Origin: Eubacteriales bacterium
GTDB lineage: Bacteria; Bacillota; Clostridia; Oscillospirales; Acutalibacteraceae
Assembly (NCBI GenBank): GCA_030529125.1
Contig: JAUMXP010000003.1
Location: forward strand, 1 to 26,629
DNA: 26,629 nt
Direction: 5' to 3'
Part shown: positions 1 to 9,500 of the stretch, one piece after another
How the letters are laid out: each line of letters begins with the position of its first letter
How positions within the stretch are numbered: position 1 is the stretch's first letter
Made by a program: the position numbers and the translations under genes
The notes under the pieces: model-generated
Databases searched by the model: none
The model's input: the letters and a program-made list of their open reading frames with translations, nothing else
What the model was told of the DNA's origin: nothing

Positions 1-1
1 T

Positions 2-1072
2 TCAATGTTCAGCTCTGCTGTAAATAGCGATGTTACAGCATATATGGAGAAATTCGGTATCTGTGGTTGGGTAAACAGTAACCGCTACACATATCAGGAG
101 AGTTCTCCATTTACTAACCTGATGTTGAATATCAAATATCTGATTTCGCCAAAGGGCATTTATCTTGATAAAGAGCACATGGAGTTGATTAATCAGTCAG
201 GCGAAGTTAAGCTGCTGAAGAACAACTGCTACCTACCACAGGGCTTCATGGTTGATGAGGATTTGCTTGAGTTCGATGTGAATTTTGCAAGTGCTAATCC
301 GTTTGATAACCAGAATGAGATTTTCAGACTGGCTACAGGTCTTGATGGTAACTTGTATGAGAAACTTGAGGTTGTAACACAGGGTCACACAGATTCATCT
401 GTTTTCCCTGTAACAAAGAATTCATACGGAAGTTATACATTTACACTTAATGATAAATCACAGCTTCCTCACTTGAAATTCAACTATACTGCTCCATATG
501 ACGGCACAGCATGTGCATACTTCCAGTGTGGTGAGGGCGATAATGTTGACTTAAGAGTCAATGATTCAACCGTAGTTACTAACTACGTAAAGCGTCCGTA
601 CATTATGCAGATGGGTGATGTCAAAGAAGGCGACAAGCTTTCTATATACTCTGATTTGTCTAACGTAACTACAGGTAGCGCAAGAGTGTACTGCGCTATG
701 TTCAACGAAGAGTTGTTCCAGGAAGGTTTGAAGATACTTTCTCAGTCTACATTCAACTGTACAGAAAGCTCTGACACACTGATTGAAGGTACAATCGACG
801 CAAAAGAATCAGGACTTTTCTATACTTCTATTTCATACGATGCAGGCTGGACAGTTTATGTTGACGATGAAGAAGTTGAGGTTACACCTGTGGGCAACGC
901 ACTGGTTGCATTCAAGCTGTCAGAAGGCAAACATAACATCACTATGGAATACTGTCCAAAGGGCTTTACTTTGGGATGGATTACATCGTTAAGTTGTATT
1001 CTTATTTTTGCTGCTCTCATTATACTGAGCAAAAAGACACGTTTCATGAAAAAAAGAGAAACTGAAGAATAA
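2..1072 (+). CDS. YfhO-family membrane protein, C-terminal part (5' end outside window)
   Basis: The reading frame is open from the first bases of the window, so the true start lies upstream and only about the last 356 residues are present. The visible part is a large extracytoplasmic region followed by one C-terminal membrane segment (about residues 325-345) and a basic tail (KKTRFMKKRE). The early stretch with 'NLMLNIKYLIS' and the late 'SYDAGWTVYVDDEEV' followed by 'EGKHNITMEY' match the C-terminal region of YfhO-type bacterial membrane proteins, which are multi-pass proteins linked to cell-envelope glycosylation or lipoteichoic-acid modification in Firmicutes. The family call is from motif memory; the substrate is unknown. 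A hairpin terminator begins five bases after the stop codon. Confidence 0.8.
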   Translation, partial: SMFSSAVNSDVTAYMEKFGICGWVNSNRYTYQESSPFTNLMLNIKYLISPKGIYLDKEHMELINQSGEVKLLKNNCYLPQGFMVDEDLLEFDVNFASANPFDNQNEIFRLATGLDGNLYEKLEVVTQGHTDSSVFPVTKNSYGSYTFTLNDKSQLPHLKFNYTAPYDGTACAYFQCGEGDNVDLRVNDSTVVTNYVKRPYIMQMGDVKEGDKLSIYSDLSNVTTGSARVYCAMFNEELFQEGLKILSQSTFNCTESSDTLIEGTIDAKESGLFYTSISYDAGWTVYVDDEEVEVTPVGNALVAFKLSEGKHNITMEYCPKGFTLGWITSLSCILIFAALIILSKKTRFMKKRETEE

Positions 1073-1076
1073 AATT

Positions 1077-1106
1077 AAGCACCCACTTACACAGTGGGTG
1101 CTTTTT
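1077..1106. terminator. Rho-independent terminator shared by convergent genes
   Basis: AAGCACCCACT (1077-1087) pairs perfectly with AGTGGGTGCTT (1093-1103) around a five-base loop and runs into a T tract ending at 1106. It lies between the YfhO-type stop at 1072 and the stop of the convergent minus-strand gene at 1115, so it probably serves both. Confidence 0.9.
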
Positions 1107-1114
1107 GCATAAGA

Positions 1115-1678
1115 TTAAAAATCAAATTCGTCAGGGGATTCTTCATCAATGCTGATAACAGGAGCTTCTGTTGGCTGAGTGTCTTCAGTAGCTTCTTCCT
1201 GTGTATTGATAGGAGCCTCTGTAATTATCGGAGCAACAGGAGTTTCTACCTCTTCTTCTCTAGGTTTAATGATTACTTCGTGCACTTTGGCGCTTTTTGG
1301 TTTCTCGGTTTTTACATCATTTTCGTTGATAATCTTCTTGAATTTTTCTGCGTTATCGTTAGCTACAGAGAGGTTGTTAGCTTCGTTTAATAGTTCAAAA
1401 TACTTAGTGCTTGCCTTGTTGATTCTGTAGGTAGTTTTTTCGATAATTTCGCAGGATTCTGGTTTTACATCTTTTGCATTATCAGGGAAGTTTTCGTAAA
1501 AATATTTGCCAAGCTCGATATATGCCTGATTTCTGGTTTCGGTATCATTCTTAATAATCTGTCTGAGTCCTGCAGCTTTAGCGCGTAGGCGAGCTTTATC
1601 CATGACAGCCTGAGTTGCTTCCTGTGCAACATCAGCAGCGTATTTAAGACCTGACTTAATATCGTTAGTAATAGCCAT
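1115..1678 (-). CDS. Helical, acidic-tailed cytoplasmic protein of unknown function
   Basis: This is a 187-residue protein with no signal peptide or membrane segment. Residues 1-115 are rich in Ala, Lys and Glu and look almost entirely alpha-helical. Residues 125-187 are low-complexity and acidic with many Pro, Thr and Glu residues, ending in 'SPDEFDF', so the tail is probably disordered. The ATG has a strong Shine-Dalgarno (AGGAGG) seven bases upstream, and its own promoter (1706-1734) faces away from the CpXC gene. The layout resembles small helical proteins of Ruminococcaceae with no assigned role. No catalytic motif is visible and I do not assign a function. Confidence 0.7.
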   Translation of the reverse strand: MAITNDIKSGLKYAADVAQEATQAVMDKARLRAKAAGLRQIIKNDTETRNQAYIELGKYFYENFPDNAKDVKPESCEIIEKTTYRINKASTKYFELLNEANNLSVANDNAEKFKKIINENDVKTEKPKSAKVHEVIIKPREEEVETPVAPIITEAPINTQEEATEDTQPTEAPVISIDEESPDEFDF

Positions 1679-1705
1679 AAGAATACCTCCTGTAAGTATA
1701 TTTAT

Positions 1706-1734
1706 ATTATGGCAGATAGACTATTTAAAATCAA
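1706..1734 (-). promoter_or_regulatory. Promoter of the helical acidic protein gene
   Basis: On the minus strand TTGATT (1734-1729) is followed after 17 bases by CATAAT (1711-1706), a good sigma-A type match, with the start codon at 1678. Confidence 0.6.
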
Positions 1735-1746
1735 CAACTATTTTTC

Positions 1747-1775
1747 TTGTCAATATTGTGCAGTGATGCTATAAT
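1747..1775 (+). promoter_or_regulatory. Promoter of the CpXC-domain gene
   Basis: TTGTCA (1747-1752), a 17-base spacer and TATAAT (1770-1775), with TGC directly before the -10 hexamer (extended -10). The start codon lies about 30 bases downstream. Confidence 0.8.
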
Positions 1776-1805
1776 GAGAATTACAGAAAGTACGGAGGTG
1801 ATTTT

Positions 1806-2483
1806 TTGTCGAATGTTATCTCAAAAGAGGTTGCGTGCCCTCAGTGTAATGAAATTACAAATGCACACCTATATATAAGTATAAATGCAACCAACGATCC
1901 TCAGTTCAGAGATGAGTTACTCAGCGAGAATCTGCTTAAATGGAAGTGCGAGAACTGCGGTTACGAAGGCAGATTTACATATCCGCTTTTATATAATGAT
2001 ATGAAGCGTAGATTTATGATATATCTCATACCTCAGATTGACCGTTTTCAGCTTGAGGACAGATCGCTTGAGGAAGACTATAGAAACTTAAAAGGTATCA
2101 CCAAGCGTATCACTCCGGACTTTAACTCGTTCAAGGAGAAAGTATTCATATTCGAATCAGGTCTTGACGATATGGCGGTTGAGCTGACAAAGCTTGCTAT
2201 CAGCGAGACAGTTGCAAGCAAGCATAATCTCCCTCGCGTTGAAGAGGGATACCTATCCATGTATAATCGCGAGACTAACACTATGGGATTTACGTTTTTT
2301 GTAGGCGAAAATCACGAACCGTATGTCCAGTCCGCAAGACTCGAGATATACGCACGTTCTGCGCAGATTGTGTCTCAGGTTGGAGAGCACGACAAAAAGC
2401 TCTCTGGATTTATCAAAATTGACCGCGAATGGGCAGAAAATACATTATTCAGATATAAAAGACAAAATACAAAAGAAAAGTAA
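1806..2483 (+). CDS. CpXC domain protein (zinc-ribbon-like), TTG start
   Basis: This is a 225-residue soluble protein. The N-terminus carries 'CPQCNE' (residues 11-16) and 'CENCGYEGR' (around residue 48), two CxxC pairs that would bind one zinc. A CpxC pair followed by a second CxNCG in this spacing is the hallmark of the CpXC domain family, which occurs in Firmicutes and has no known biochemical role. The rest is mixed alpha/beta with no catalytic motif. The start is TTG at 1806: GGAGGTGA (1794-1801) sits four bases before it, and the nearby ATG at 1813 is in another frame. It appears monocistronic, with its own promoter and a terminator at 2489-2520. Confidence 0.8.
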   Translation: MSNVISKEVACPQCNEITNAHLYISINATNDPQFRDELLSENLLKWKCENCGYEGRFTYPLLYNDMKRRFMIYLIPQIDRFQLEDRSLEEDYRNLKGITKRITPDFNSFKEKVFIFESGLDDMAVELTKLAISETVASKHNLPRVEEGYLSMYNRETNTMGFTFFVGENHEPYVQSARLEIYARSAQIVSQVGEHDKKLSGFIKIDREWAENTLFRYKRQNTKEK

Positions 2484-2488
2484 GATAA

Positions 2489-2520
2489 AACCGGCAACCT
2501 ATACGGCTGCCGGTTATTTG
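2489..2520. terminator. Terminator between convergent genes
   Basis: AACCGGCA (2489-2496) pairs with TGCCGGTT (2508-2515), with an inner CC/GG pair, followed by ATTTGTTTT. It sits between the CpXC stop (2483) and the stop of the minus-strand lipoprotein (2523). Confidence 0.75.
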
Positions 2521-2522
2521 TT

Positions 2523-3533
2523 TTATTCAAGCTCCATTGTTTGTGTGTTGAATATATATTCGTTGTGATCAAAATCTTCGAGAAAATAGTTGTGCGTACT
2601 CACAAACGAGTAGCGATCAATGTTTCGAAAAATCTTAAAAGTTTTATCAGTACAAGCGATGTCACCGTATTCAGTGAAAAATGTTGAAGAAAAGCCGCTG
2701 CGTACAAGAGAGTCCGCCTCTCGTTCTGCATCGGTTTTACCAAAATGTGTAAGCTGAGCGTAGTCACCCTCGCTTCTGTCCCACGCAGGGTCACAGGTGT
2801 AGAATTTATCATTGTACTTAAAGATATTCCACATATGTGACTCACCCTGATCGCGACAAGGACCATAAACGCAGAAGCAGTCGACCCCAAGCTGCAGCAG
2901 TGCAAAGCGTAGAGTGTATGCAAAGCCATAGCACACACTTTTTTCGGTTTTCAGTGCTTTGTAGATTTCATCGGCAGGATAGTGAAAAAGCGGAGAGTCA
3001 AGGTCCATATCCTTAGTACGACCGTGATCGTAAACCATTTTGCGTGCAACAGCACCATAGACGTTTAAAATCCTGTCGAGTAAGTTATCATCTTTAGTTG
3101 CATGAGTGTTTACAATGTCTAAAAACTCGTTGTCAATAAATGTGAGCATATCGTTTTGCTCGTCTTTAGAGTATGCATAAGTAAAGCTCACGGTACCATC
3201 ATTGATAACATGACTTTTCACAAAAAAGTAGTACGGACTTTGCATTAATAGATCAAGCAAATACACGTTTTTTTCAGTGTTTTCAGATAGAGTTATACTG
3301 TCTTTTTGTGATAGCATAGCATCCATGAGAGCTTGATACAGAGCTGTGTCGGTATCGTCCATATGAAGTTTGTCGTCAGGTTCTACAACGTAGTGGTTTA
3401 TCTTTGTAATAACCTGATAAGAAGTATCGGGAGGCTCAGCTGAGGTGTTGTTTTCATCAATATTTTCTGTGTTGCACGAAGCAAGTGAAAACAAAAAAAC
3501 AATAGCCAGAGCAAATGCAATCAGACGTTTCAT
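2523..3533 (-). CDS. Transglutaminase-like lipoprotein
   Basis: This is a 336-residue predicted lipoprotein. The signal peptide ends in a clear lipobox, LASC, with Cys20 as the lipidated residue, followed by a low-complexity linker rich in Asn, Glu and Ser. A transglutaminase-like fold is indicated by a Cys-His-Asp set in the usual order: Cys201 in 'SVCYGFA', His233 in 'GESHMWN' and Asp248 in 'TCDPAWD'. In bacteria such domains act as cysteine proteases or amidases or cross-link proteins at the cell surface; the substrate is unknown. The ATG overlaps the stop of the upstream amidohydrolase by one base (TAATG), and a GAAGGAT site sits just before it, so the two genes are translationally coupled in one operon. 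An extra Cys-rich stretch near residues 219-226 could form a disulfide. Confidence 0.85.
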   Translation of the reverse strand: MKRLIAFALAIVFLFSLASCNTENIDENNTSAEPPDTSYQVITKINHYVVEPDDKLHMDDTDTALYQALMDAMLSQKDSITLSENTEKNVYLLDLLMQSPYYFFVKSHVINDGTVSFTYAYSKDEQNDMLTFIDNEFLDIVNTHATKDDNLLDRILNVYGAVARKMVYDHGRTKDMDLDSPLFHYPADEIYKALKTEKSVCYGFAYTLRFALLQLGVDCFCVYGPCRDQGESHMWNIFKYNDKFYTCDPAWDRSEGDYAQLTHFGKTDAEREADSLVRSGFSSTFFTEYGDIACTDKTFKIFRNIDRYSFVSTHNYFLEDFDHNEYIFNTQTMELE

Positions 3534-4342
3534 TAAATATCCTTCAGATTAAAAAGTTTTTGTGCGTTTTTGTACATGATTTTGTCGTAGGTTTCTTTAT
3601 CTACCATAGATTTGAATTCATTAAAATAAGCTTGATAAAGTGAACGGTCGCCTTTGCCGTTGTTTAGGTAAGTGTCTTTGCCATCAATCGGAGCATCAGA
3701 ACCGAACATGATTTTATTATCGCCACAGACTTCCAAGAATCTCAGTGTGCTTTCAATACTAACCCATGTAGTATCGCCATAAAGGTTAGGCAGCTTGCTG
3801 ATAAGCTCTATTGCTTCACTGTTGTTAGTACCAAGCCCCATGTGTACCATCACAAAATTCACATCAGGGTAGTTTTTTGCAACTTCATATACAAGCTTAA
3901 CGTTGTCGCAATCTCCATTTCCTGTATGAGTTACAACAGGTAATGAGTATTTTTGTGCAAGCTTAATATAGTTATCAATAAGCTCGCTGTCAAAATGCAA
4001 GTTAGAGTGATATGGGTGAAATTTAATAGCTTTGACTATATCGAGATTATCTTTTAATAATTGCTCGATAGTGTCTGTACTTTCGTATGGATTAACCCAC
4101 AACGCAACAGAGATTTTACCCTCGTTTTTGCGCGCAAAGTCGATTACTTTACGATTAGTATCCACGTGGTTTTGGCGCAGCAACTCAGGGATAGGTTGTT
4201 GAGTGTGGTCGTGAGTGACGCATTCTGTATTTGAAACAATACAGTGATCAATAGAGTACTCTTTCATCATATACAGGATGTGCTCTTCTTTCATATTAAA
4301 CCCTAGTGATATGCCTATGTGGGTGTGAGTATCAATAATCAT
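3533..4342 (-). CDS. Amidohydrolase family protein (metal-dependent hydrolase)
   Basis: This is a 269-residue cytoplasmic TIM-barrel hydrolase. It has 'DTHTHIG' at the start (His6 and His8, first metal ligands), 'KFHPYHS' near residue 105, 'VTHTGNGD' near residue 137 (third His), 'MVHMG' near residue 166 and 'FGSDAP' near residue 214 (catalytic Asp). This is the motif order of the amidohydrolase-2/TatD-like superfamily. The substrate cannot be read from the sequence. The upstream in-frame ATG at 4354 is not the likely start, because ATGGAGGACAAAATG contains the ribosome site itself; starting at 4342 gives the standard five-base spacing. It is the first gene of an operon with the transglutaminase-like lipoprotein. 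Confidence 0.85.
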   Translation of the reverse strand: MIIDTHTHIGISLGFNMKEEHILYMMKEYSIDHCIVSNTECVTHDHTQQPIPELLRQNHVDTNRKVIDFARKNEGKISVALWVNPYESTDTIEQLLKDNLDIVKAIKFHPYHSNLHFDSELIDNYIKLAQKYSLPVVTHTGNGDCDNVKLVYEVAKNYPDVNFVMVHMGLGTNNSEAIELISKLPNLYGDTTWVSIESTLRFLEVCGDNKIMFGSDAPIDGKDTYLNNGKGDRSLYQAYFNEFKSMVDKETYDKIMYKNAQKLFNLKDI

Positions 4343-4347
4343 TTTGT

Positions 4348-4352
4348 CCTCC
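4348..4352 (-). promoter_or_regulatory. Ribosome binding site that decides the amidohydrolase start
   Basis: GGAGG on the minus strand lies inside the first in-frame codons after ATG 4354 and five bases before ATG 4342. This favours the inner ATG as the real start. Confidence 0.8.
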
Positions 4353-4369
4353 ATAGAATTTATACTAAT

Positions 4370-4398
4370 AATATACTGCAGTTTTATAAGAGGGTCAA
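4370..4398 (-). promoter_or_regulatory. Promoter of the amidohydrolase-lipoprotein operon
   Basis: On the minus strand TTGACC (4398-4393), a 17-base spacer and TATATT (4375-4370). The transcript would begin shortly before the ribosome site. Confidence 0.75.
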
Positions 4399-4402
4399 TA
4401 GA

Positions 4403-4437
4403 AAAAACCGACTAAAGCTTTTCTTTAGTCGGTTTTT
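4403..4437 (-). terminator. Terminator of the CotH-dockerin region
   Basis: A 15-base arm (4403-4417) pairs perfectly with 4423-4437 around a five-base loop. Read on the minus strand it ends in a run of six Ts. It follows the stop of the CotH gene at 4454. Confidence 0.9.
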
Positions 4438-4453
4438 GTAATCTTAATTTATA

Positions 4454-6424
4454 TTACAGCTCTTCAAAACGTCCTACTAGGAAAAGCTGAATTCTTGATG
4501 CATCAAGAACTGAAACTTCGCCGTCGCCGTCTACATCAGCAGCTTCCATGCAATTGTCAGCGATTTCCTTTTTGTCGACTAAGTGAAGTTGGATTAGAGA
4601 AGCATCGAGTACTGAAACTTCGCCGTCGCCGTCAGCGTCGCCTTTGAGTACTGGAATCTCGCTTGGAGTATAGTCTGAGAAATACTGTGAAGACATCCAT
4701 GCAACACGTGAGTTAGTCCAATCTATCATATACTGATACTCAGCATCGAAAACATACTCATCGTAGAAAGTATAGTTGCTGTCCTGTGTATAGTCAATGC
4801 CTACTACTTGACCGTGTTTGTTATATTCGTAAACAGCATGGCACTGTTTGAGCATAGTGTGGTCTGCAATCCACTGTGGCTCCTGAATAATATCCCAACG
4901 GATAAAGTTCATAGCAGCACTCTTTGTGAGATAGTTTTTGTAAACATCACTTGAGTAGAGCTCTGTGTCAGAAAGGTTTGTGCCGTTTAATCTATTCTCT
5001 ATTGCAGGTACGAACTGTTCAAACCATACAGTAGGGATCACATCGTTTAATGCATCACAGTTAGCGATAGATTCTTTGAGGAAGTTAGGGCCACGATAGC
5101 CGTTCTTATATTTTGCAAACCAGCCTGTTGGTTCTTCGTAGTCATCAATTCCCATACGGTCGAGGTCACCCTCTACGCCCTGTGCGTTACCTAATGAGTT
5201 GTCGTAGTCCCATACAGGAGAAGCGTAGAATTTGTAAGCACCGTTTTCGTCAGGCTTGTATACAAAGAAGAATGAGCCTGCACCTGCGTCCCAGTTTTTG
5301 CCTAGTTCGTTGATAAGGTAAACCTGCGCGAGAGATTCAATATCAATATAGTCGTTGATATTTTCAGCGTTTTGTGTAAGCTTTGTGTACATCTGGTCGT
5401 ACTTAGCTTTGATAAAACGCTGAACTTTAGCGTAACCCTCATCGCCCTTTGCAAGTTCAGGAGCCTTCATTGTGAGGTTGTTGCCGTTGCCTGTTCTTAC
5501 TGTGAAGTCATCTTCGTCAGGACCTGCGTCGATTTCGCAAACAAACTCAAACGCTGTCTGTGTGCCTGCTACGTAGTTTAAGTAATCTTCGTCATCGATA
5601 TCAGGTATAAGAGTGTTTTTGCCTACGTCTACTTTCTCGCACATCTGGTAGTTGCCCAGATACTCGCCGTTTACGTAAAACTCAACAAAGCGGGAATCAG
5701 AAGCGTATGGTACGCCGATTTCGTCAGCGAGGTCGTAGAGCAGACGGTTACGAGTTAATGAAGCGTCTTGGAAATTGGAAATAAGAGAAAACTTCTTGCA
5801 TTTCTGCATAGTGCCAACTTCAATAGCATCATCGTATGTAACGTTGAAGCCTTTCTTGTCAGCATCCCATGAAGTATTACCTCTACCTTTTATTTTCTTA
5901 ACAGTAGTGTTGTCTACGTTGCCATTGTCATCTAAAACAGCACCTGTAGCTTTGGCATCGTTTGACTTGTCATCTGTCAGGTAATCCCACAGATTCATAC
6001 CATCAAAATCAGCAGTGTTGTTAATAAACAAAGCACCTTCTGCGCTTGAGCGCATAACAACGGCGGTGTAATCTTTGTCGTCAATGGTTACATTGAATTT
6101 TACGTTATCTTTATAAGGCACTTGTGCTGTAGAGTTGGCAGCTATAGTAACTGAGTTAACTTCTGCTTCGCTTTCATAAGCATTATAGATTTCGAGTTCT
6201 TCTGCATTTGTAGAGCTTGGCATGAAGAAGTACATTGTTGAGTCTTTTTCGTACCATTTAACCCATGCTTCACTCTCGTTAGCTGTGTCAGTTGCGTGAG
6301 CATACAAACCGACAGTAGTTGCAGCGGTTACTGTTGTGTTTGACGCTGACGATGATAGTGTAGCGCATGAGAACAGTGATACCGCCATCATAACTACGAG
6401 TATTATACTAAGTATTTTTTTCAT
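4454..6424 (-). CDS. Secreted CotH-kinase family protein with C-terminal dockerin
   Basis: This is a 656-residue exported protein. The signal peptide is followed by 'LFSC' (Cys20), which could be a weak lipobox; cleavage after 'SSSAS' is an alternative. Residues 38-135 form an N-terminal beta module also present in the neighbouring paralogue. The CotH domain spans roughly 140-560 with 'KGRGNTSW' (179-186), 'KKFSLISNFQD' (210-220), 'NGEYLGNYQMCEKV' (252-265) and 'WDYDNSLGN' (405-413), the last likely carrying metal-binding Asp residues. CotH proteins are atypical secreted-type protein kinases; CotH of Bacillus subtilis phosphorylates spore-coat proteins. The dockerin (593-656) has two nearly identical, fully canonical calcium loops, each ending VLDASxIQLxLV, for binding a cohesin scaffold. 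It lies 77 bases downstream of its larger paralogue in the same direction. Confidence 0.9.
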   Translation of the reverse strand: MKKILSIILVVMMAVSLFSCATLSSSASNTTVTAATTVGLYAHATDTANESEAWVKWYEKDSTMYFFMPSSTNAEELEIYNAYESEAEVNSVTIAANSTAQVPYKDNVKFNVTIDDKDYTAVVMRSSAEGALFINNTADFDGMNLWDYLTDDKSNDAKATGAVLDDNGNVDNTTVKKIKGRGNTSWDADKKGFNVTYDDAIEVGTMQKCKKFSLISNFQDASLTRNRLLYDLADEIGVPYASDSRFVEFYVNGEYLGNYQMCEKVDVGKNTLIPDIDDEDYLNYVAGTQTAFEFVCEIDAGPDEDDFTVRTGNGNNLTMKAPELAKGDEGYAKVQRFIKAKYDQMYTKLTQNAENINDYIDIESLAQVYLINELGKNWDAGAGSFFFVYKPDENGAYKFYASPVWDYDNSLGNAQGVEGDLDRMGIDDYEEPTGWFAKYKNGYRGPNFLKESIANCDALNDVIPTVWFEQFVPAIENRLNGTNLSDTELYSSDVYKNYLTKSAAMNFIRWDIIQEPQWIADHTMLKQCHAVYEYNKHGQVVGIDYTQDSNYTFYDEYVFDAEYQYMIDWTNSRVAWMSSQYFSDYTPSEIPVLKGDADGDGEVSVLDASLIQLHLVDKKEIADNCMEAADVDGDGEVSVLDASRIQLFLVGRFEEL

Positions 6425-6442
6425 AATATTTATCCTCTCAAA

Positions 6443-6471
6443 CTTAGCTCTGCCAAAATGACAGAGCTAAG
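6443..6471 (-). promoter_or_regulatory. Hairpin between the two CotH genes (attenuator or mRNA processing site)
   Basis: CTTAGCTCTG (6443-6452) pairs perfectly with CAGAGCTAAG (6462-6471) around a nine-base loop. On the minus strand it is followed only by TTTGAG, a poor T tract, and then by the ribosome site of the downstream CotH gene (cctctc on the plus strand, 6434-6439). It could be a leaky terminator or could stabilise one cistron. Confidence 0.5.
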
Positions 6472-6501
6472 AAATTTAGTTATTCATTTAAAATTTACAG
6501 C

Positions 6502-9500
6502 TTACAGCTCATCAATCAGCTTTGCTAAGAAACGCTGGATAAGTGTAGCGTCAATAATAGCGAGCTCATTGTCGCCGTTTATGTCACCAAGCTCGAATGC
6601 TTTACCAACAAGTTCTGATACTTTAGCTACGTGAAGCTGAATATAAGTAGCGTCCATAATAGAAACTTCACCATCTAAAGTTGTATCGCCCTTCTTGTAT
6701 TCAACTTCTTTCTTTGTTCCGCTGAAAACAATGTTGTTGATTGCAAGTTCGCCACCGGTTGGGTCAACGTCTGTTGTGCTGCCGCTGACAGTTACGTTAG
6801 AAGTAGGAACAAGACGGATGATAACAGACTCTTTGTTATCGATAGCGCTTGATAGAGCTGTATTTTCAAAGTAAGGAGTCATAAGCTTGCGCTTGTTCAT
6901 TTCGATTGTAGCAGAAACTCCATCCATATCAGTGAATGTTTCACCGTCAAAGCTATACTGCATCTTCCATGTACCTGGGCATTTCTTAGAACCTGCCATA
7001 TACGCTGTGAAAGTGATGTCCGTATAACCAAGAGTTGAAATCTCAAACTGAACATAAGGTGTGCCCCAAAGGTTGTTTGTACCTGCAGGCATAATCGGAA
7101 CAATGTTTACTTCGTTTGTGCCGTATTCAGCAATTGACCATTCAAGTGAACGAGGGTTTAGACCATCTATTGTACCTGTGAGGATACCGTTACCTGTTGT
7201 AGCGTTGTAGCCTTCTTCTTTAGTGCCGTATTCTGTAAGCTTTTCTTCAGCTATCTTGCCATTTGGATCAAACTGCCATGCAGCGATAGCGTTTGTTAAG
7301 TCAAGTTCTGGCTCCGGATCAGGAACAACTGGTTCTGTTGGAGGGTCAGTCGGAGGCTCGGTAGGAATGACTTCAGATGGTGTGTAGTTATCAAAATACT
7401 GTGATGACAACCATGCTGTACGAGAGTTTGTCCAGTCAATCATATAGTCAAACTCAGCTAAGAAATCATATTTATCATATGAAGTAGCACGTGAGTCTTT
7501 GGAGTAGTCAACTCCTGTTACCTGACCATATTCGTTGTATGTATATGTTGCGTGGCTTTGAGTGAGTGAAGAGTGGTCAGCAATCCAACCTGAATCAGTA
7601 GACATAGCCCAACGGATATAGTTCATGTCTGCACTCTTTTTTAGGTATGCAAGGTAAACATCAGCCGAGTAGAGTTCTGTGTTATCATGACCTGAACCAT
7701 TGAGCAGATTCATAATAGCAGGAAGGAATTGTTCGAACCATACGGTTGGGATAACGTTGTTTAATGCGGAGCAGTTTTTGATAGAGTCAGTAAGGAAGTT
7801 AGGACCACTATATCCGTTTTTAAGACTTGAGAACCAACCAGTTGGCTCTGTATAGTCAGTAACACCTAATTCTCTTAAGTCAGAGGCTACGCCGTCAGCG
7901 TTACCTAATGAGTTGTCGTAATCCCATACAGGAGATGCAAAGAACTTGTAGTTGCCGTTTTCATCAGGTTTGAATACAAAGTAGAAAGAACCTGCGCCTG
8001 AGTCCCAGTTTTTGCCAAGTTCGTTGATGAGATAAACCTGAGCAAGAGATTCCATATCAATGTAGTCGTTTACATCGCTTGCGTTTGATGTGATTTTGTT
8101 CCACATTGTGTCGTATTTATCTTTAATGTAGTCTTTGACTTCGTTATATCCTTCGTCAGAAGATGCAAGCTCTGGAGCTTTCATGGTAACTTTGTTTCTG
8201 TTACCCATTGTGATATTGAAATCGTCAGCAGATGGAGCGTTATCAATTTCACAAACAAATGAGAAGCCTTCCTGTGAGCCATCGAGGTAGTTTAAGTAAT
8301 CTTCTTCGTCTACATCAGGGATGAGAGTGTTTTTGCCAACGTCTACTTTTTCGCACATCATGTAGTTACCGATGTACTCACCGTTGATATAGATTTCAGT
8401 AAAACGTGAATCAGAAGCATATGGTACGCCTACTGCGTCTGCAAGGTCATAGAGAATTCTGTTTCTTGCAAGAGCAGGGTCCTGGAAGTTAGAGATGATA
8501 GAGAACTTCTTGCATTTCTGCATACCGTCAAGCGAAATAGCGGAATCAAAATTAAGGTTGAAGCCTTTTTTGTCTGCGTTCCACGAGGTGTTACCTCTAC
8601 CTTTGATTTTCTTTATACCTGTTGGGTCGAGGTTGCCCTCGTCGTCTAAAGTAGCAGCAGTAGCAGATGTGTAGTTTTCTTTGTCATCTGTCAGATAATC
8701 CCAAAGATTTAAGCCGTTAAAATCAGATGTGTTATTTACAAACAGTGCAGCCTCTGCGCTTGAGCGCATAAATACTGCTGTGTATGTTTTGTTGTTGCCT
8801 GTAACAGTGTATTCTGTTCCCTCAGTGTAGTTGATAGTGCCAATTGTATGAGGAGCAATAGTGACACCGTTAATTGTCATATCTGAGGAATAAGCGTTGT
8901 AAATCTGAATCTGGTTTGCGTCTGTGCATGTTGGCATGAGGAAGTAGCGTGTACCACTCTTGTCATACCATTTAACCCATGCTTCAGATTCCTTTGAGTC
9001 AGCTGAATATGCGTGAGCAAAAAGACCGGTTACACCACTGCCTGTTGCAGCTGTTACATTAGGAACACCAATTGTGATGGTATCAGAAACAGAACCTATG
9101 CCTACAACTTCTCCATTTGTGTCAGTAGCTGTAACTGTAGCGGTAATGCCTACAGCACCGTTTTCTTCAGCAGTGAAACTATATGTTTTAGTGTTGCTGA
9201 CTACTTCACCATTAGCTTTGATTTCGTAAGCGTAGTTGATACCGTCTATTTCGTCGAGCTCTATAGTAGCTGTGAATGTGTCGCCGATGTCACCTTGCTT
9301 TGCAGAGAGTGTGAGTTTAGGGTTAACGTTAATTTCATAGTAGCGGAGTTTTTCGCCCGCATCATCCCATGAAATACCGCCGTCAATGGTTACCATATTA
9401 TAGCCTGACGCGTAGTCGGCAGCAGTAAGAACGATAGAGCAGTTCCACAGCTTGACGTCGTTTCCGCGCCAGAAACGCATAGCAGTTTTGCCTGCGTCAG

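Noticed and set aside
4454..6424. Assignment of the smaller CotH protein as a firm lipoprotein
   Set aside because: The LFSC motif is a poor lipobox (Phe at -2) and a normal signal-peptidase site follows at SSSAS; left undecided.
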